From NCBI GenBank assembly GCA_021795095.1, contig JAJYPU010000070.1, positions 1 through 9,083 of the forward strand: a DNA stretch of 9,083 bases, written 5' to 3'. Positions 1 through 7,109 of the stretch are shown piece by piece. The translations under genes were made by a program, and so were the position numbers. Origin of the DNA: Actinomycetes bacterium (GTDB lineage Bacteria > Actinomycetota > Acidimicrobiia > Acidimicrobiales > RAAP-2). The number at the start of each line of letters is the position of its first letter. Position 1 is the first letter of the stretch. The notes under the pieces are model-generated. The model had not been told where the DNA came from and did not search any database. It worked only from the letters and a program-made list of their open reading frames with translations.

Positions 1-98
1 TGGCCCGGTTCGGACTCCACGTCGTCAAAGAGCTTCCAGAACGCGGCCTTCACCTCGGCCTGGGCGGACTTGGGCACCTTGGCGAGGATGTTCTCGGT
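1..98 (-). pseudogene. IS256-family (Mutator-type) transposase fragment
   Basis: Read on the reverse strand from position 98 to the window edge, the frame gives TENILAKVPKSAQAEVKAAF followed by WKLFDDVESEPG. This resembles the stretch after the CW-x-HK-T motif in IS256/Mutator transposases (pattern HKT-x-N-x-L-x-KLPKSAQ). Those are DDE enzymes that cut and join IS ends. The frame meets a TAA at 99-101, where the coding similarity stops and the outer recombinase element appears to begin. The N-terminal half is therefore missing, and the C-terminal part runs off the left edge. Family assignment is from memory of the motif over about 32 residues, so it is moderately sure. The truncation itself is visible in the sequence. 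Confidence 0.55.
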
Positions 99-107
99 TT
101 ACCGGCC
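96..107 (+). repeat. Left terminal inverted repeat of outer element
   Basis: GGTTTACCGGCC matches the reverse complement of 7931-7942 at 11 of 12 bases; the difference is T/A at the fifth position. It sits exactly at the break of the IS256-type frame, so GGTTT may be shared between the flank and the element. Its role as a recombinase end site is inferred. Confidence 0.5.
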
Positions 108-178
108 CTCGGGGTCGGTCCTCCGGCAGGGGCGTGAGGGTCCACCTCTGGCGCTTTGCGGGGGCGGAAACTTCACGT

Positions 179-186
179 AAAGGGGG
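179..186 (+). promoter_or_regulatory. Ribosome binding site setting the start of outer tnpA
   Basis: AAAGGGGG lies four bases before the ATG at 191. It favours that start over the in-frame GTG at 134, whose extra 19 codons look unlike recombinase sequence. Confidence 0.6.
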
Positions 187-190
187 ACTC

Positions 191-1240
191 ATGGACCTTG
201 TCGTGGTGCGGACACCAGACGGTCATCGCTTGGTTGGTGCCGGGCCGATCACCGAGATCGCCAACGCCTATCTCAACCACCTCTGCGCCCGCGGCTACGC
301 CCCGGGAACGCTTCGCGGCTACGCCTTTGACCTGTTGAACTTCGGTCGGTTCCTCGGCGAGCGAGGCGTCACGATGGTTGAGGTGGTGCCGAGCGACCTG
401 TTCGACTACCTCGACTGGCAGCAACGACTCACGAGTTCCAAGGGCGTCAAGGTAGTGCGCCTCGGCGATCGGCGAGGACCCGCGCCGGCCACGATGAATC
501 GACGCATCGCCGCCGTCAGGGGCCTGTTCGAGTTCGCCGTGATCTCGGGCCTGCGCGAGAAGAACCCGGTTCCGGCTCCCCGACGTGCCGGCGGTCTTCG
601 TTCGCGGCCTCGGGGTCTACTCGGTCACGTCGGCTCCCGTCGACCCCGCAGCGACGGGCGCCTGGTCCGTCAGCCTCGTCGACTTCCCGAGTCGCTCGAT
701 CCCACCGAGGTGGGCACCTTCCTCGCCGATCTGGAAACCCACCGGGACCGGGCAATGGCGCTCGCTATGGTGCTCGGTGGCCTGCGCTCGGGCGAGGTGC
801 GATCCCTGCGCCTCTGCGACGTGGACATGGGCCTGCGCCAGGTACGGGTGCTCGGCAAAGGCTCCAAAGAGCGGGTGGTGCCCATCGACCGAGCGTTCTT
901 CGCCGAGTGCGCCGCCTACCTGCACAGCGAACGTCCGAGCGGGCTCGCGACGCCGGAGTGCTTCGTCGTCCTGCGCGGCCCGACGCTCGGGCGTCCACTG
1001 AGCGAGGCCGGGTTGCGGCGGATCTTTCGCACCCACCGCGCGCGATCCGGGGCGACCCGGGTGAGGCCCCACCGCCTGCGCCACACCTTCGCCACCGAGC
1101 TGGCGACCGCCGGGATCGACGTGCTGACCCTGCGCGAGTTGATGGGTCACGCATCGCCCGAGACGACCGCCGCCTACGTGCACCTCTCCGCGGAGACCCT
1201 GGCCGCCGAGTACGCCCGCGCGCGAGAGGCGATCGGGTGA
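191..1240 (+). CDS. Outer element TnpA-type tyrosine recombinase (integrase)
   Basis: A 349-aa protein of the phage-integrase/Tn554 TnpA class, which cuts and rejoins DNA through a 3'-phosphotyrosine link. An N-terminal SAM-like core-binding domain occupies roughly residues 15-125. A basic, Arg-rich linker follows, and the catalytic domain spans about 170-335. The full active-site set is visible: R199 (in GGLRSGEVRSL), Lys at 223 or 226 (GKGSKERVVP), H294 and R297 (HRLRHTF), H320 (LMGHAS) and nucleophile Y329 (AAYVHLS). Arg-to-His spacing is 23 and His-to-Tyr is 9. The start at ATG 191 is backed by a Shine-Dalgarno sequence. Its TGA overlaps the GTG of the downstream recombinase gene, so the two are translationally coupled. 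It looks intact and could still be active, although its partner is broken. Length is close to Tn554 TnpA (about 360 aa). Confidence 0.93.
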   Translation: MDLVVVRTPDGHRLVGAGPITEIANAYLNHLCARGYAPGTLRGYAFDLLNFGRFLGERGVTMVEVVPSDLFDYLDWQQRLTSSKGVKVVRLGDRRGPAPATMNRRIAAVRGLFEFAVISGLREKNPVPAPRRAGGLRSRPRGLLGHVGSRRPRSDGRLVRQPRRLPESLDPTEVGTFLADLETHRDRAMALAMVLGGLRSGEVRSLRLCDVDMGLRQVRVLGKGSKERVVPIDRAFFAECAAYLHSERPSGLATPECFVVLRGPTLGRPLSEAGLRRIFRTHRARSGATRVRPHRLRHTFATELATAGIDVLTLRELMGHASPETTAAYVHLSAETLAAEYARAREAIG

Positions 1241-2763
1241 GCGGGCTCGTGTTCCCGCTGCGCCCGGCGCACGGTGTCGACCTGTTGGCCGACTACGACG
1301 ATTACGTCGACACCTTGATGGTGAACGCCTCCTGTCGATGGGTTCGTCAGCACGGTGCTCGAGCGCTCCTGCGCCACCACCCCGACCTCGAGGCCTGGAT
1401 GACGAGGTCGACGCCGGCGCGCCTTTCGGACTTGCACCGGGCAGAGGCCTGGCCGTTCGTCGTGTGGTGCTTCGTGACGGGCCGGCTGCGGCCCGATGCG
1501 GAGATCCTGCTCGCGAAGCCCGGCGGGGTCGAACTGGCGTCGCCATGGCAGACGGCCCATCCCGGCGAGATCGAGGCAATTGCCGAGGTGGGGCGACGCT
1601 TCGCCTGGAGTGAGAACTGGATCCGTCAGGTGAGCCGGCACAGCCTGCCGGTGGTGTGCCTGTGGGCGGGCAAATCTCTCTACGAGCTCGACGACGAGGA
1701 CCTCGCCAGCTTCACCACCGCGGCCGAGCGCAGCACGTACTTGTCCGCCTCGGCCCGCTACCACGCTCGCACCCGCCTGCACTCGATCCGGCGAGCACTC
1801 TACGAGCTTCGAATCGTCGACACCCCGGCGCGCAAGGGTGGCCCGGCTGCCCTCTCTGCGGTGGCGATGGCCGGCTTGATCACCCAGCCCGCAATCGCCC
1901 GCGACGTCGCCCGCTACGCCGAGGTGATCGCCACGACGCTGCGACCGGCCACCGTGGCCAGCCGGGTGAAGGCCATCCGGGTCTTCACTGACTACCTCGC
2001 CGAGCATCACCCCGCGCTGGAGCGTCTCGACCAGTTGACCCGAGCTGAGCACGTCGAGCCCTTCATTATCTGGGACCGTTCCCGGGCTCGTCGCGGCAAC
2101 AACGGCGGTGGACACACAATCTCGCTTCGTCAGTTCCACCACGATCTGATCGACGTGCGGGCCTTCTTCGAGGACATCGCCGCCTGGGAGTGGTCAAACC
2201 AGCCTGCTCGACGGCTGCTGTTCTATTCCGACCTACCTCGTCTGCCCGAACCTCTCCCGAGAGCATTGCCCCCCGACATCGACCGGGACCTGATGGCTGC
2301 GGTGTCCACACTGGAAGACCCCTTTACTCGAACCGGCCTGATCGTGCTGCGCTCCACTGGCATGCGCGTCGGTGAGCTGTTGGACCTTGAGCTCGACTGC
2401 CTCGTCAACGTCGGGGTCTACGGCACCTGGCTCAAGGTGCCACTCGGCAAGCTCAACACCGAGCGAATGGTCCCCCTCGATCCCGAGCCGCTCGCCGCCC
2501 TCGATGCCTGGATGGCCCTCCGGGGGGGCCAGCGCTCCCTCCCTCATCCCCGCGACGGCCACCTCGCCGACTTCGTCTTCGTGCAAGGAGGGCGACGGCT
2601 GACCAGCTGGCGACTGGCCCGAGGTCTCGACGACGCGGCCGCGACCGCCGGCCTGCACGCCAGCGACGGCAAACCCCTGCACGTGACCATCCACCAACTG
2701 CGCCACACCTTCGTTATCTCCCCTGGTGTTTTGGTGTCGTTGACGACCCGTTTGGCGGCCTGA
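1237..2763 (+). pseudogene. Outer element TnpB-type tyrosine recombinase, 5' part (interrupted)
   Basis: It starts at GTG 1237, overlapping the upstream stop (GTGA). Native sequence runs 491 codons to 2709; 17 foreign codons and a TGA at 2761-2763 follow, giving a 508-aa truncated product. An N-terminal region and core-binding domain occupy about residues 1-320. The catalytic domain then shows R377 (STGMRVGELLDL), a probable Lys in PLGKLNTER, and H486/R489 (IHQLRHT). The second active-site His and the Tyr are absent here and are found at 7110-7585. Joining 2709 to 7110 restores H512 and Y521 at family spacing. The restored protein would be about 649 aa, near Tn554 TnpB (630 aa). The truncated protein lacks its nucleophile, so it cannot be catalytic, though it might still bind DNA. 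The open frame extends upstream of 1237, but that part overlaps tnpA out of frame and is not coding. Confidence 0.88.
2713..2719 (+). repeat. Inner element left-end short inverted repeat
   Basis: GTTATCT lies three bases inside the 2709/2710 junction and pairs with AGATAAC at 7102-7108. It is short, but its position at both element ends makes it a candidate recombinase contact or part of the crossover site. Confidence 0.4.
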
Positions 2764-2780
2764 TCGTCTCGTCAACGACA
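2735..2780 (+). repeat. 12-bp perfect inverted repeat near the inner left end
   Basis: The arms are TGTCGTTGACGA at 2735-2746 and TCGTCAACGACA at 2769-2780, separated by 22 bases. It lies between the element's left junction and tnpA. It could be a paired recombinase or TnpC binding site, or an operator for the operon. A transcription terminator is less likely, as no T-run follows and the loop is long. Confidence 0.5.
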
Positions 2781-2822
2781 AGTATCCGCCGGTGTGTACG
2801 CGACGTCGTTTACGTTTGTCAC

Positions 2823-3944
2823 GTGGGTTCGTTCCACGCCGAACGTGCGGTCTCCCCGCTCGATGGATCCGAGTCGTGGGTGGTGCTCGATGCCAACTTC
2901 GTCGTGCATCGAGAGGCGAGCGACTTCGTGCGTGTCCTCGGGGGTGCCGGCTCATCGTCGAACACCGTCCGGGTCTACGCGGGTCGGGTGGCGAGGTTTC
3001 TCAGTTGGTGTGAGGACCACGGCGTCGCCTGGACCTCGGTCAGTCTCGCCAACTTGGCGCACTTCAAGCACGTCTTGGAGGCAACGCCCTATCGCGGTGA
3101 GCAGCGGCGCACGGGGGCGACGGTCAACACGACGCTGACCGCCGTCTGTGAGTTCCTGCGGTTTTGCGCGAGGACCGGCGTGATCGACCAGTCGGTCGCC
3201 GGTCAGCTGTCCGAGCGCCGCTTCCTTCGCTTCACGCCGCCCGGCTTCGACGTCGGTGAGTCCGGCCAGTTCCGAACGGTGCGGGCGCGCTCTCTCAAGG
3301 CGAGGGCTGGGACCCCGTTTCCCGAGGCGCTCACCCCCGAGCACGCCGAAGCGGTCGTGGCGTCGTGTCGCCGTGCGAGAGAGACCTTCCTGGTCGTCCT
3401 CATGCGCGACAGCGGCCTGCGGATCGGGGAGACCCTCGGGTTGCGTCGTAGCGACCTGCACCTGCTTCCAGACTCACGCACCCTTGGCTGTGCGGTCATC
3501 GGCGCGCATCTGCACGTCCGCCACCGAAAGAACCCCAATGGTGCACTCGCAAAGTCACGCTTCCCGAGGACCGTGCCAGCGAGCGACGCGCTCTGCTCGG
3601 CCTACGCCGACTACGTTGTCGAGCGCACGGAGATCCTTGGAGACGACTCCGCCGACATGGTCTTCGTGAACCTCTACCACGCACCACTCGGCGCGTCGAT
3701 GAGCTATCGGGCCGCCAAGGGCTTCTTCGAGCGCCTTCAGCGCGAGTGCGGCTTCCCGGTGCGCCCGCACATGCTTCGCCACACTGCGGCGACCAACTGG
3801 GTGCGCGCCGGGGTGGATCTCGACGTCGTCCAACGACTCTTGGGTCACGCCTCGCTCGCCTCGACGAGCGTGTACTTGCACGCGAGTGATGACGCGAAGC
3901 GCCGGGCGGTCGAGGCCGTCGCCGCCGGGAAGCACTACCGATGA
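2823..3944 (+). CDS. Inner element TnpA-type tyrosine recombinase
   Basis: A 373-aa tyrosine recombinase and first gene of the inner operon. Residues about 25-140 form the N-terminal core-binding domain (NTVRVYAGRVARFLSWC and following helices). The catalytic domain runs from about 165 to 360. Active-site residues are R200 (SGLRIGETLGL), a probable Lys in the RHRKNPNGALAKSR region, H316 and R319 (HMLRHTAAT), H342 (LLGHAS) and nucleophile Y351 (SVYLHAS). The HMLRHT and LGHAS patterns are close to Tn554-family TnpA. The GTG start at 2823 is the first usable start and gives a normal length, but has no clear Shine-Dalgarno sequence, so the exact start is uncertain. Its TGA overlaps the next ATG (ATGA at 3941). 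It appears intact. Confidence 0.93.
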   Translation: MGSFHAERAVSPLDGSESWVVLDANFVVHREASDFVRVLGGAGSSSNTVRVYAGRVARFLSWCEDHGVAWTSVSLANLAHFKHVLEATPYRGEQRRTGATVNTTLTAVCEFLRFCARTGVIDQSVAGQLSERRFLRFTPPGFDVGESGQFRTVRARSLKARAGTPFPEALTPEHAEAVVASCRRARETFLVVLMRDSGLRIGETLGLRRSDLHLLPDSRTLGCAVIGAHLHVRHRKNPNGALAKSRFPRTVPASDALCSAYADYVVERTEILGDDSADMVFVNLYHAPLGASMSYRAAKGFFERLQRECGFPVRPHMLRHTAATNWVRAGVDLDVVQRLLGHASLASTSVYLHASDDAKRRAVEAVAAGKHYR

Positions 3945-6403
3945 GGGCGCTGCGCCTTGTTGCCGCTTCGGAGATGACCGGTGACGAGCAGATCGACGAT
4001 CCCTCCTGGCTCGCATGGCTGCGCGCCCAGGTGGATGCGATGTGGCGTCGGGGGGAGTGGGACCACGACCACTTCTTGTTCACCGGTGACCTTGACAACG
4101 ATCGGACGGTCGGGTGGCGTTGTCGCACGCCGTCGTGCCCGGCGGTCACCCGCCGCCACGGCGGTCGCTGCGACGTCTGTCGGAGGGCACAAGCGAAAAG
4201 CGGCCTTCTCGACGACGCGTTCGACCGCCGACCTCGCCGAGTGCCGTTCTTCTCGTTCGTGCTAGCCGGGTGTGCGGTCGCTCACTGCGGGCGCGAGGCC
4301 TCGAGCCACGGCCTGTGCGCAGCGCACGGCCGAGCGTTTCTTGCACGCCACGACGAGAACGTCTCCCTCGACGAGTTCGTCGCTGGCGCCGAGCCGCTCC
4401 AGGCGCTCGAGCCCTGCCTCGTTCCGGTGTGCCCGCGCCAGCAAACGAGTAGGCGCGGGCTGTGTGCGTTCCACGCCAACCGATGTCGCCGCGAGTTCGC
4501 CACGCGGCCCACGCCCGAGCAGATCGCGACGTGGGCGCAACGCCAGGCTCCGAGGCTCGGCCCTCACCAGTTCTCCTTGACGACCCTCTCGGAGACGGTC
4601 CGCTACGAGCTGTTGTACTGCCTCGAGCAACGAGACGCGCTCCCGCCACCGCTCGATCCCTCGCAGGTGCGCATCGTCGTCACGCGCCTGGTTGGTGCAT
4701 CCTCGGTCCGAGACATCGACCTCGAAGCGATCGGGCGTCGTGGCGGGATGCAGAGCAACGCGGCGGCGAAGGGGCTCGTGCGCGACCTCGGCCGCTACGT
4801 GGCGAACGCGTGGAACCGCTACTGCGGTGCCGACCCCTACGCCGGTGACTGCTGGGAGGTCGGACCGCTCGGGCTCTTTCCGAACGGCTCTCGCCGCTAC
4901 CCGGCGCGAGACGGCGTGGTCGACTTCGGACCCATCGGCCAGTCCTGGCTGCGCGAGGTCGCAAAGGCCTGGGCCCGTGAGACCCGGCCCTACCTCCAGA
5001 ACTTGCGTCAGGGGATCAAGGCGTGTGCGCAGGCCTCGGCCGTCCTCGCCGCCGACGGCTCTGGCGACCCTTCGTTGCTCGGTGCCGGCGAGTTCGCCAG
5101 AGTGCTCGAGGCACTCTCGGGCCTTCGCCGTCAGGATGGAACCCTCTACTCGGCGAGCTTTCGCAACCTGCTGCTCTGTCGCTTCTGTGAGATCGTCGAC
5201 TTCGCTCGGGCAGCGGGCCTCATGACGGGCGTGCCCGATGCGTTCTCCTCGGCGCGGCGCAGCCGGGTCGTCTCCGAGCCCAACGAGGACGAGATCGGCA
5301 AGGCGCTCCCCGACACGGTGATCCGTCAACTGGACCAGCACATCGACCTCCTCGGCCCAAGGGGCCGGATGGGCCCGATCGCAGCTAGCGACCTCCAGGC
5401 GATGCACCAGACGATCTACAAGATCCTGCGCGACACCGGCCGGCGCCCCGGGGAGGTGGCGAGTCTCAGGGTCGGCTGTGTCGAGGTGGTCAACGGCCAG
5501 CACAGCCTCGTCTACGACAATCACAAGGCGGGCCGCTTCCGCCGGCGCCTGCCGATCACGACCGAGACCGCAGACGTGATCAGTTCGTGGGAGCGCCGCC
5601 GCACGGCGCTACCGATGCCACCCTCAGGCGCCAAGTGGCTGTTCCCCTCCCCGCTCCTTCGTGCCGCGCGCTCGGCCGGCCACCTGACCGCCGGTGGCAT
5701 CGGAGCCGAGTTCCGCGCCTGGGTGCGCACGATCCCGGCGATCGACGCCGAGGTGCTCGGCAGCGACGGGAGACCGATCCCCTTCGACCGTTCGAGGATC
5801 ATTCCCTACGCGCTGCGTCACTCCTACGCTCAGCGCCACGCAGACGCGGGTGTTCCCGTCGACGTGCTGCGAGACCTGCTCGATCATGTCTCGGTGCAAA
5901 CGACGATGGGGTACTACGCGGTTTCCTTGAAGAGAAAGCGTCAGGCGATCGCCCAGGTGGGCTCCCTCGCCCTCTCGGCGAGTGGTGACGCTGCGCCCTT
6001 CACTGACCCGCTCGCCTACGAGCGGGCCTCGGTGTCGGTCCCCTTCGGCAACTGCACCGAGCCGGCCAACGTGCGCGCCGGCGGCGGGCACTGCCCGATC
6101 CGCTTCCAGTGCGCGGGGTGCACCTTCTACCGGCCCGATCCCTCCTTTCTCCCCGCGCTCGAAGCGCACGTCGCCTCTCTACGCGCCGATCGGGAGAGTG
6201 CGCTTGCGATGAATGCCGACAGTTACGTGGTCACCAACTTGGCCGCCGAGATCGACGCTTTCGTCGGTGTCACCGAGGCGATGCGCCGCCGCCTCGGTGA
6301 GTTGGAGCCAGCGGAACGTGCCGAAGTCGAAGAGGCGAGCCGAGTCCTTCGCCGCGTCCGCGGTGCCCGGCGCATCCCACTCGCCGTGAAGGAGACCGGA
6401 TGA
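3941..6403 (+). CDS. Inner element large TnpB-type tyrosine recombinase with zinc-binding modules
   Basis: An 820-aa protein coupled to tnpA by an ATGA overlap; about 190 residues longer than Tn554 TnpB. The N-terminus carries three similar Cys/His modules: C61/C66/C77/C80, C111/C116/C126/H129 and C159/C164/C175/H178. Each is C-x4-C, 9-10 residues, then C-x2-C or C-x2-H, as expected for small zinc-binding folds. A core-binding region covers about 280-450 and the catalytic domain about 470-670. Catalytic residues are R502 (TGRRPGEVASL), a probable Lys in YDNHKAGR, R626 (YALRHS), H649 (LLDHVS) and Y658 (MGYYAVS). The first His of H-x-x-R is Tyr (Y623), a known variation in this type. A second cluster, C705-x12-C718-x5-C724-x2-C727, follows. 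The C-terminal 80 residues are helical and charged. It probably works with tnpA and tnpC in transposition; the zinc modules may bind element ends or target DNA. Confidence 0.9.
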   Translation: MRALRLVAASEMTGDEQIDDPSWLAWLRAQVDAMWRRGEWDHDHFLFTGDLDNDRTVGWRCRTPSCPAVTRRHGGRCDVCRRAQAKSGLLDDAFDRRPRRVPFFSFVLAGCAVAHCGREASSHGLCAAHGRAFLARHDENVSLDEFVAGAEPLQALEPCLVPVCPRQQTSRRGLCAFHANRCRREFATRPTPEQIATWAQRQAPRLGPHQFSLTTLSETVRYELLYCLEQRDALPPPLDPSQVRIVVTRLVGASSVRDIDLEAIGRRGGMQSNAAAKGLVRDLGRYVANAWNRYCGADPYAGDCWEVGPLGLFPNGSRRYPARDGVVDFGPIGQSWLREVAKAWARETRPYLQNLRQGIKACAQASAVLAADGSGDPSLLGAGEFARVLEALSGLRRQDGTLYSASFRNLLLCRFCEIVDFARAAGLMTGVPDAFSSARRSRVVSEPNEDEIGKALPDTVIRQLDQHIDLLGPRGRMGPIAASDLQAMHQTIYKILRDTGRRPGEVASLRVGCVEVVNGQHSLVYDNHKAGRFRRRLPITTETADVISSWERRRTALPMPPSGAKWLFPSPLLRAARSAGHLTAGGIGAEFRAWVRTIPAIDAEVLGSDGRPIPFDRSRIIPYALRHSYAQRHADAGVPVDVLRDLLDHVSVQTTMGYYAVSLKRKRQAIAQVGSLALSASGDAAPFTDPLAYERASVSVPFGNCTEPANVRAGGGHCPIRFQCAGCTFYRPDPSFLPALEAHVASLRADRESALAMNADSYVVTNLAAEIDAFVGVTEAMRRRLGELEPAERAEVEEASRVLRRVRGARRIPLAVKETG

Positions 6404-6987
6404 CGCCCACGAGGCCGACCGAGGCGCGCGCAGCTATTCTGCGTAGCGCACGGGAGAAAGTGAGCAGGGAGAAGCGCGACCGAGCGTTCGCCGCGATCGA
6501 GGCCCTCGAAGCCCAAGGGGTGCCCATCAGCTTCACCGCGGTCGCGGCGGCGGCTGGCGTGTCGCGCTCGCTCGTGTACGCACAAGGAGTTCGTGACCGG
6601 GTGGAGATCGCCCGAGCGAGGCAGATCGAGCCCGGCCGACCTCCCGCTACGCCCCGCTCCGACAAGCACCCCGTGACCCACGAGAGCCTTCGGACCGACC
6701 TCGCAGTCGCTCGAGAGCAGATCCGCCAACTGCGCGCTGGAGAAGCCGCCCTCAGAGCGCGCCTGCGCCTCCAGCTCGGTGTCGAGATGGAGGCGCCGGA
6801 GCAAGAGAAGCTCGTCACCCGAGTCGCCGAGCTGGAGGCGGCGAACCGCCAGCTCGTCGCAGAGCGTGACGCGAAAGCCCTCGAGACTGTGGGCGCCACA
6901 CGCCGGATTGTCGAGCTGGAGGACGAGCTGAGCGCGGCGCGTGAGAGCTTGCGGCGGGTCATCCGGGAACAGAATCGGCCACGCTGA
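6400..6987 (+). CDS. Inner element TnpC-like protein (DUF6262-type, HTH plus coiled coil)
   Basis: A 195-aa protein that begins inside the upstream stop (ATGA at 6400) and closes the inner operon. Residues about 43-62 (ISFTAVAAAAGVSRSLVYAQ) look like a TetR-type helix-turn-helix. Residues about 96-190 are rich in Glu, Arg, Leu and Ala with heptad-like spacing, suggesting a long coiled coil. This matches the DUF6262 proteins usually found after paired tyrosine recombinases. It takes the place of Tn554 TnpC, which affects the efficiency or orientation of transposition. A DNA-binding accessory role is inferred. It is nearly twice as long as the outer element's counterpart (101 aa), mainly through the longer coiled coil. 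No transmembrane or enzymatic motif is seen. Confidence 0.82.
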   Translation: MTPTRPTEARAAILRSAREKVSREKRDRAFAAIEALEAQGVPISFTAVAAAAGVSRSLVYAQGVRDRVEIARARQIEPGRPPATPRSDKHPVTHESLRTDLAVAREQIRQLRAGEAALRARLRLQLGVEMEAPEQEKLVTRVAELEAANRQLVAERDAKALETVGATRRIVELEDELSAARESLRRVIREQNRPR

Positions 6988-7037
6988 AGCCGATGCCCTC
7001 CGCCTGCGCCCCCGTGTTCGCCCGAGGGTCGTCGGCG

Positions 7038-7080
7038 ACGTGCCACACGTGCCAGACACCGAGAACTAGCTGGTCACCAG
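7038..7080 (+). repeat. Repeats in the inner element right end
   Basis: The 122 bases after tnpC (6988-7109) look non-coding. They hold a direct repeat, ACGTGCC at 7038-7044 and again at 7047-7053. A short dyad, CTGGT-C-ACCAG, lies at 7070-7080. These may be protein-binding sites at the right end. They are short, so significance is modest. Confidence 0.35.
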
Positions 7081-7101
7081 GTACTTCTCGCAGTCCACTA
7101 C

Positions 7102-7108
7102 AGATAAC
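7102..7108 (+). repeat. Inner element right-end short inverted repeat
   Basis: AGATAAC, the reverse complement of GTTATCT at 2713-2719, lies directly against the junction where outer tnpB coding sequence resumes at 7110. Confidence 0.4.
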
Positions 7109-7109
7109 C

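Larger units (their letters stand above)
2710..7109 (+). mobile_element. Inner Tn554-like transposon (4400 bp) inserted in outer tnpB
   Basis: Outer tnpB reads up to ACC at 2707-2709 and resumes with TAT at 7110. Deleting 2710-7109 gives R-H-T-Y-A-T-T-L in frame and restores the conserved 23-residue spacing to the next active-site His. ACCT occurs at both junctions (2707-2710 and 7107-7110), so the breakpoint can slide by up to four bases. The ends carry a short inverted repeat, GTTATCT (2713-2719) and AGATAAC (7102-7108). Cargo is tnpA, tnpB and DUF6262 in one overlapping operon, with about 113 bp of non-coding left end and 122 bp of right end. There is no long target duplication, as expected for a tyrosine recombinase rather than a DDE transposase. 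Confidence 0.9.

Noticed and set aside
907..1236. Upstream extension of the outer tnpB frame back to 907
   Set aside because: It overlaps tnpA out of frame across the catalytic motifs and has Arg-rich, non-protein-like composition. The GTGA overlap at 1237 is the natural start.
617..1579. Long reverse-strand open frames opposite the recombinases (617-1579, 1174-2142, 2233-2955, 4262-5524)
   Set aside because: They are expected shadows in high-GC DNA. Their sequences are Arg/Gly/Ala-rich with no recognisable motif and lie opposite genes with complete catalytic motifs.
191..6403. A recombinase-in-trio (RIT) element, given several recombinase genes in a row
   Set aside because: The genes fall into two tnpA-tnpB pairs, each with its own DUF6262 gene, and one pair lies inside the other's tnpB. 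They are not three consecutive recombinases of one operon.
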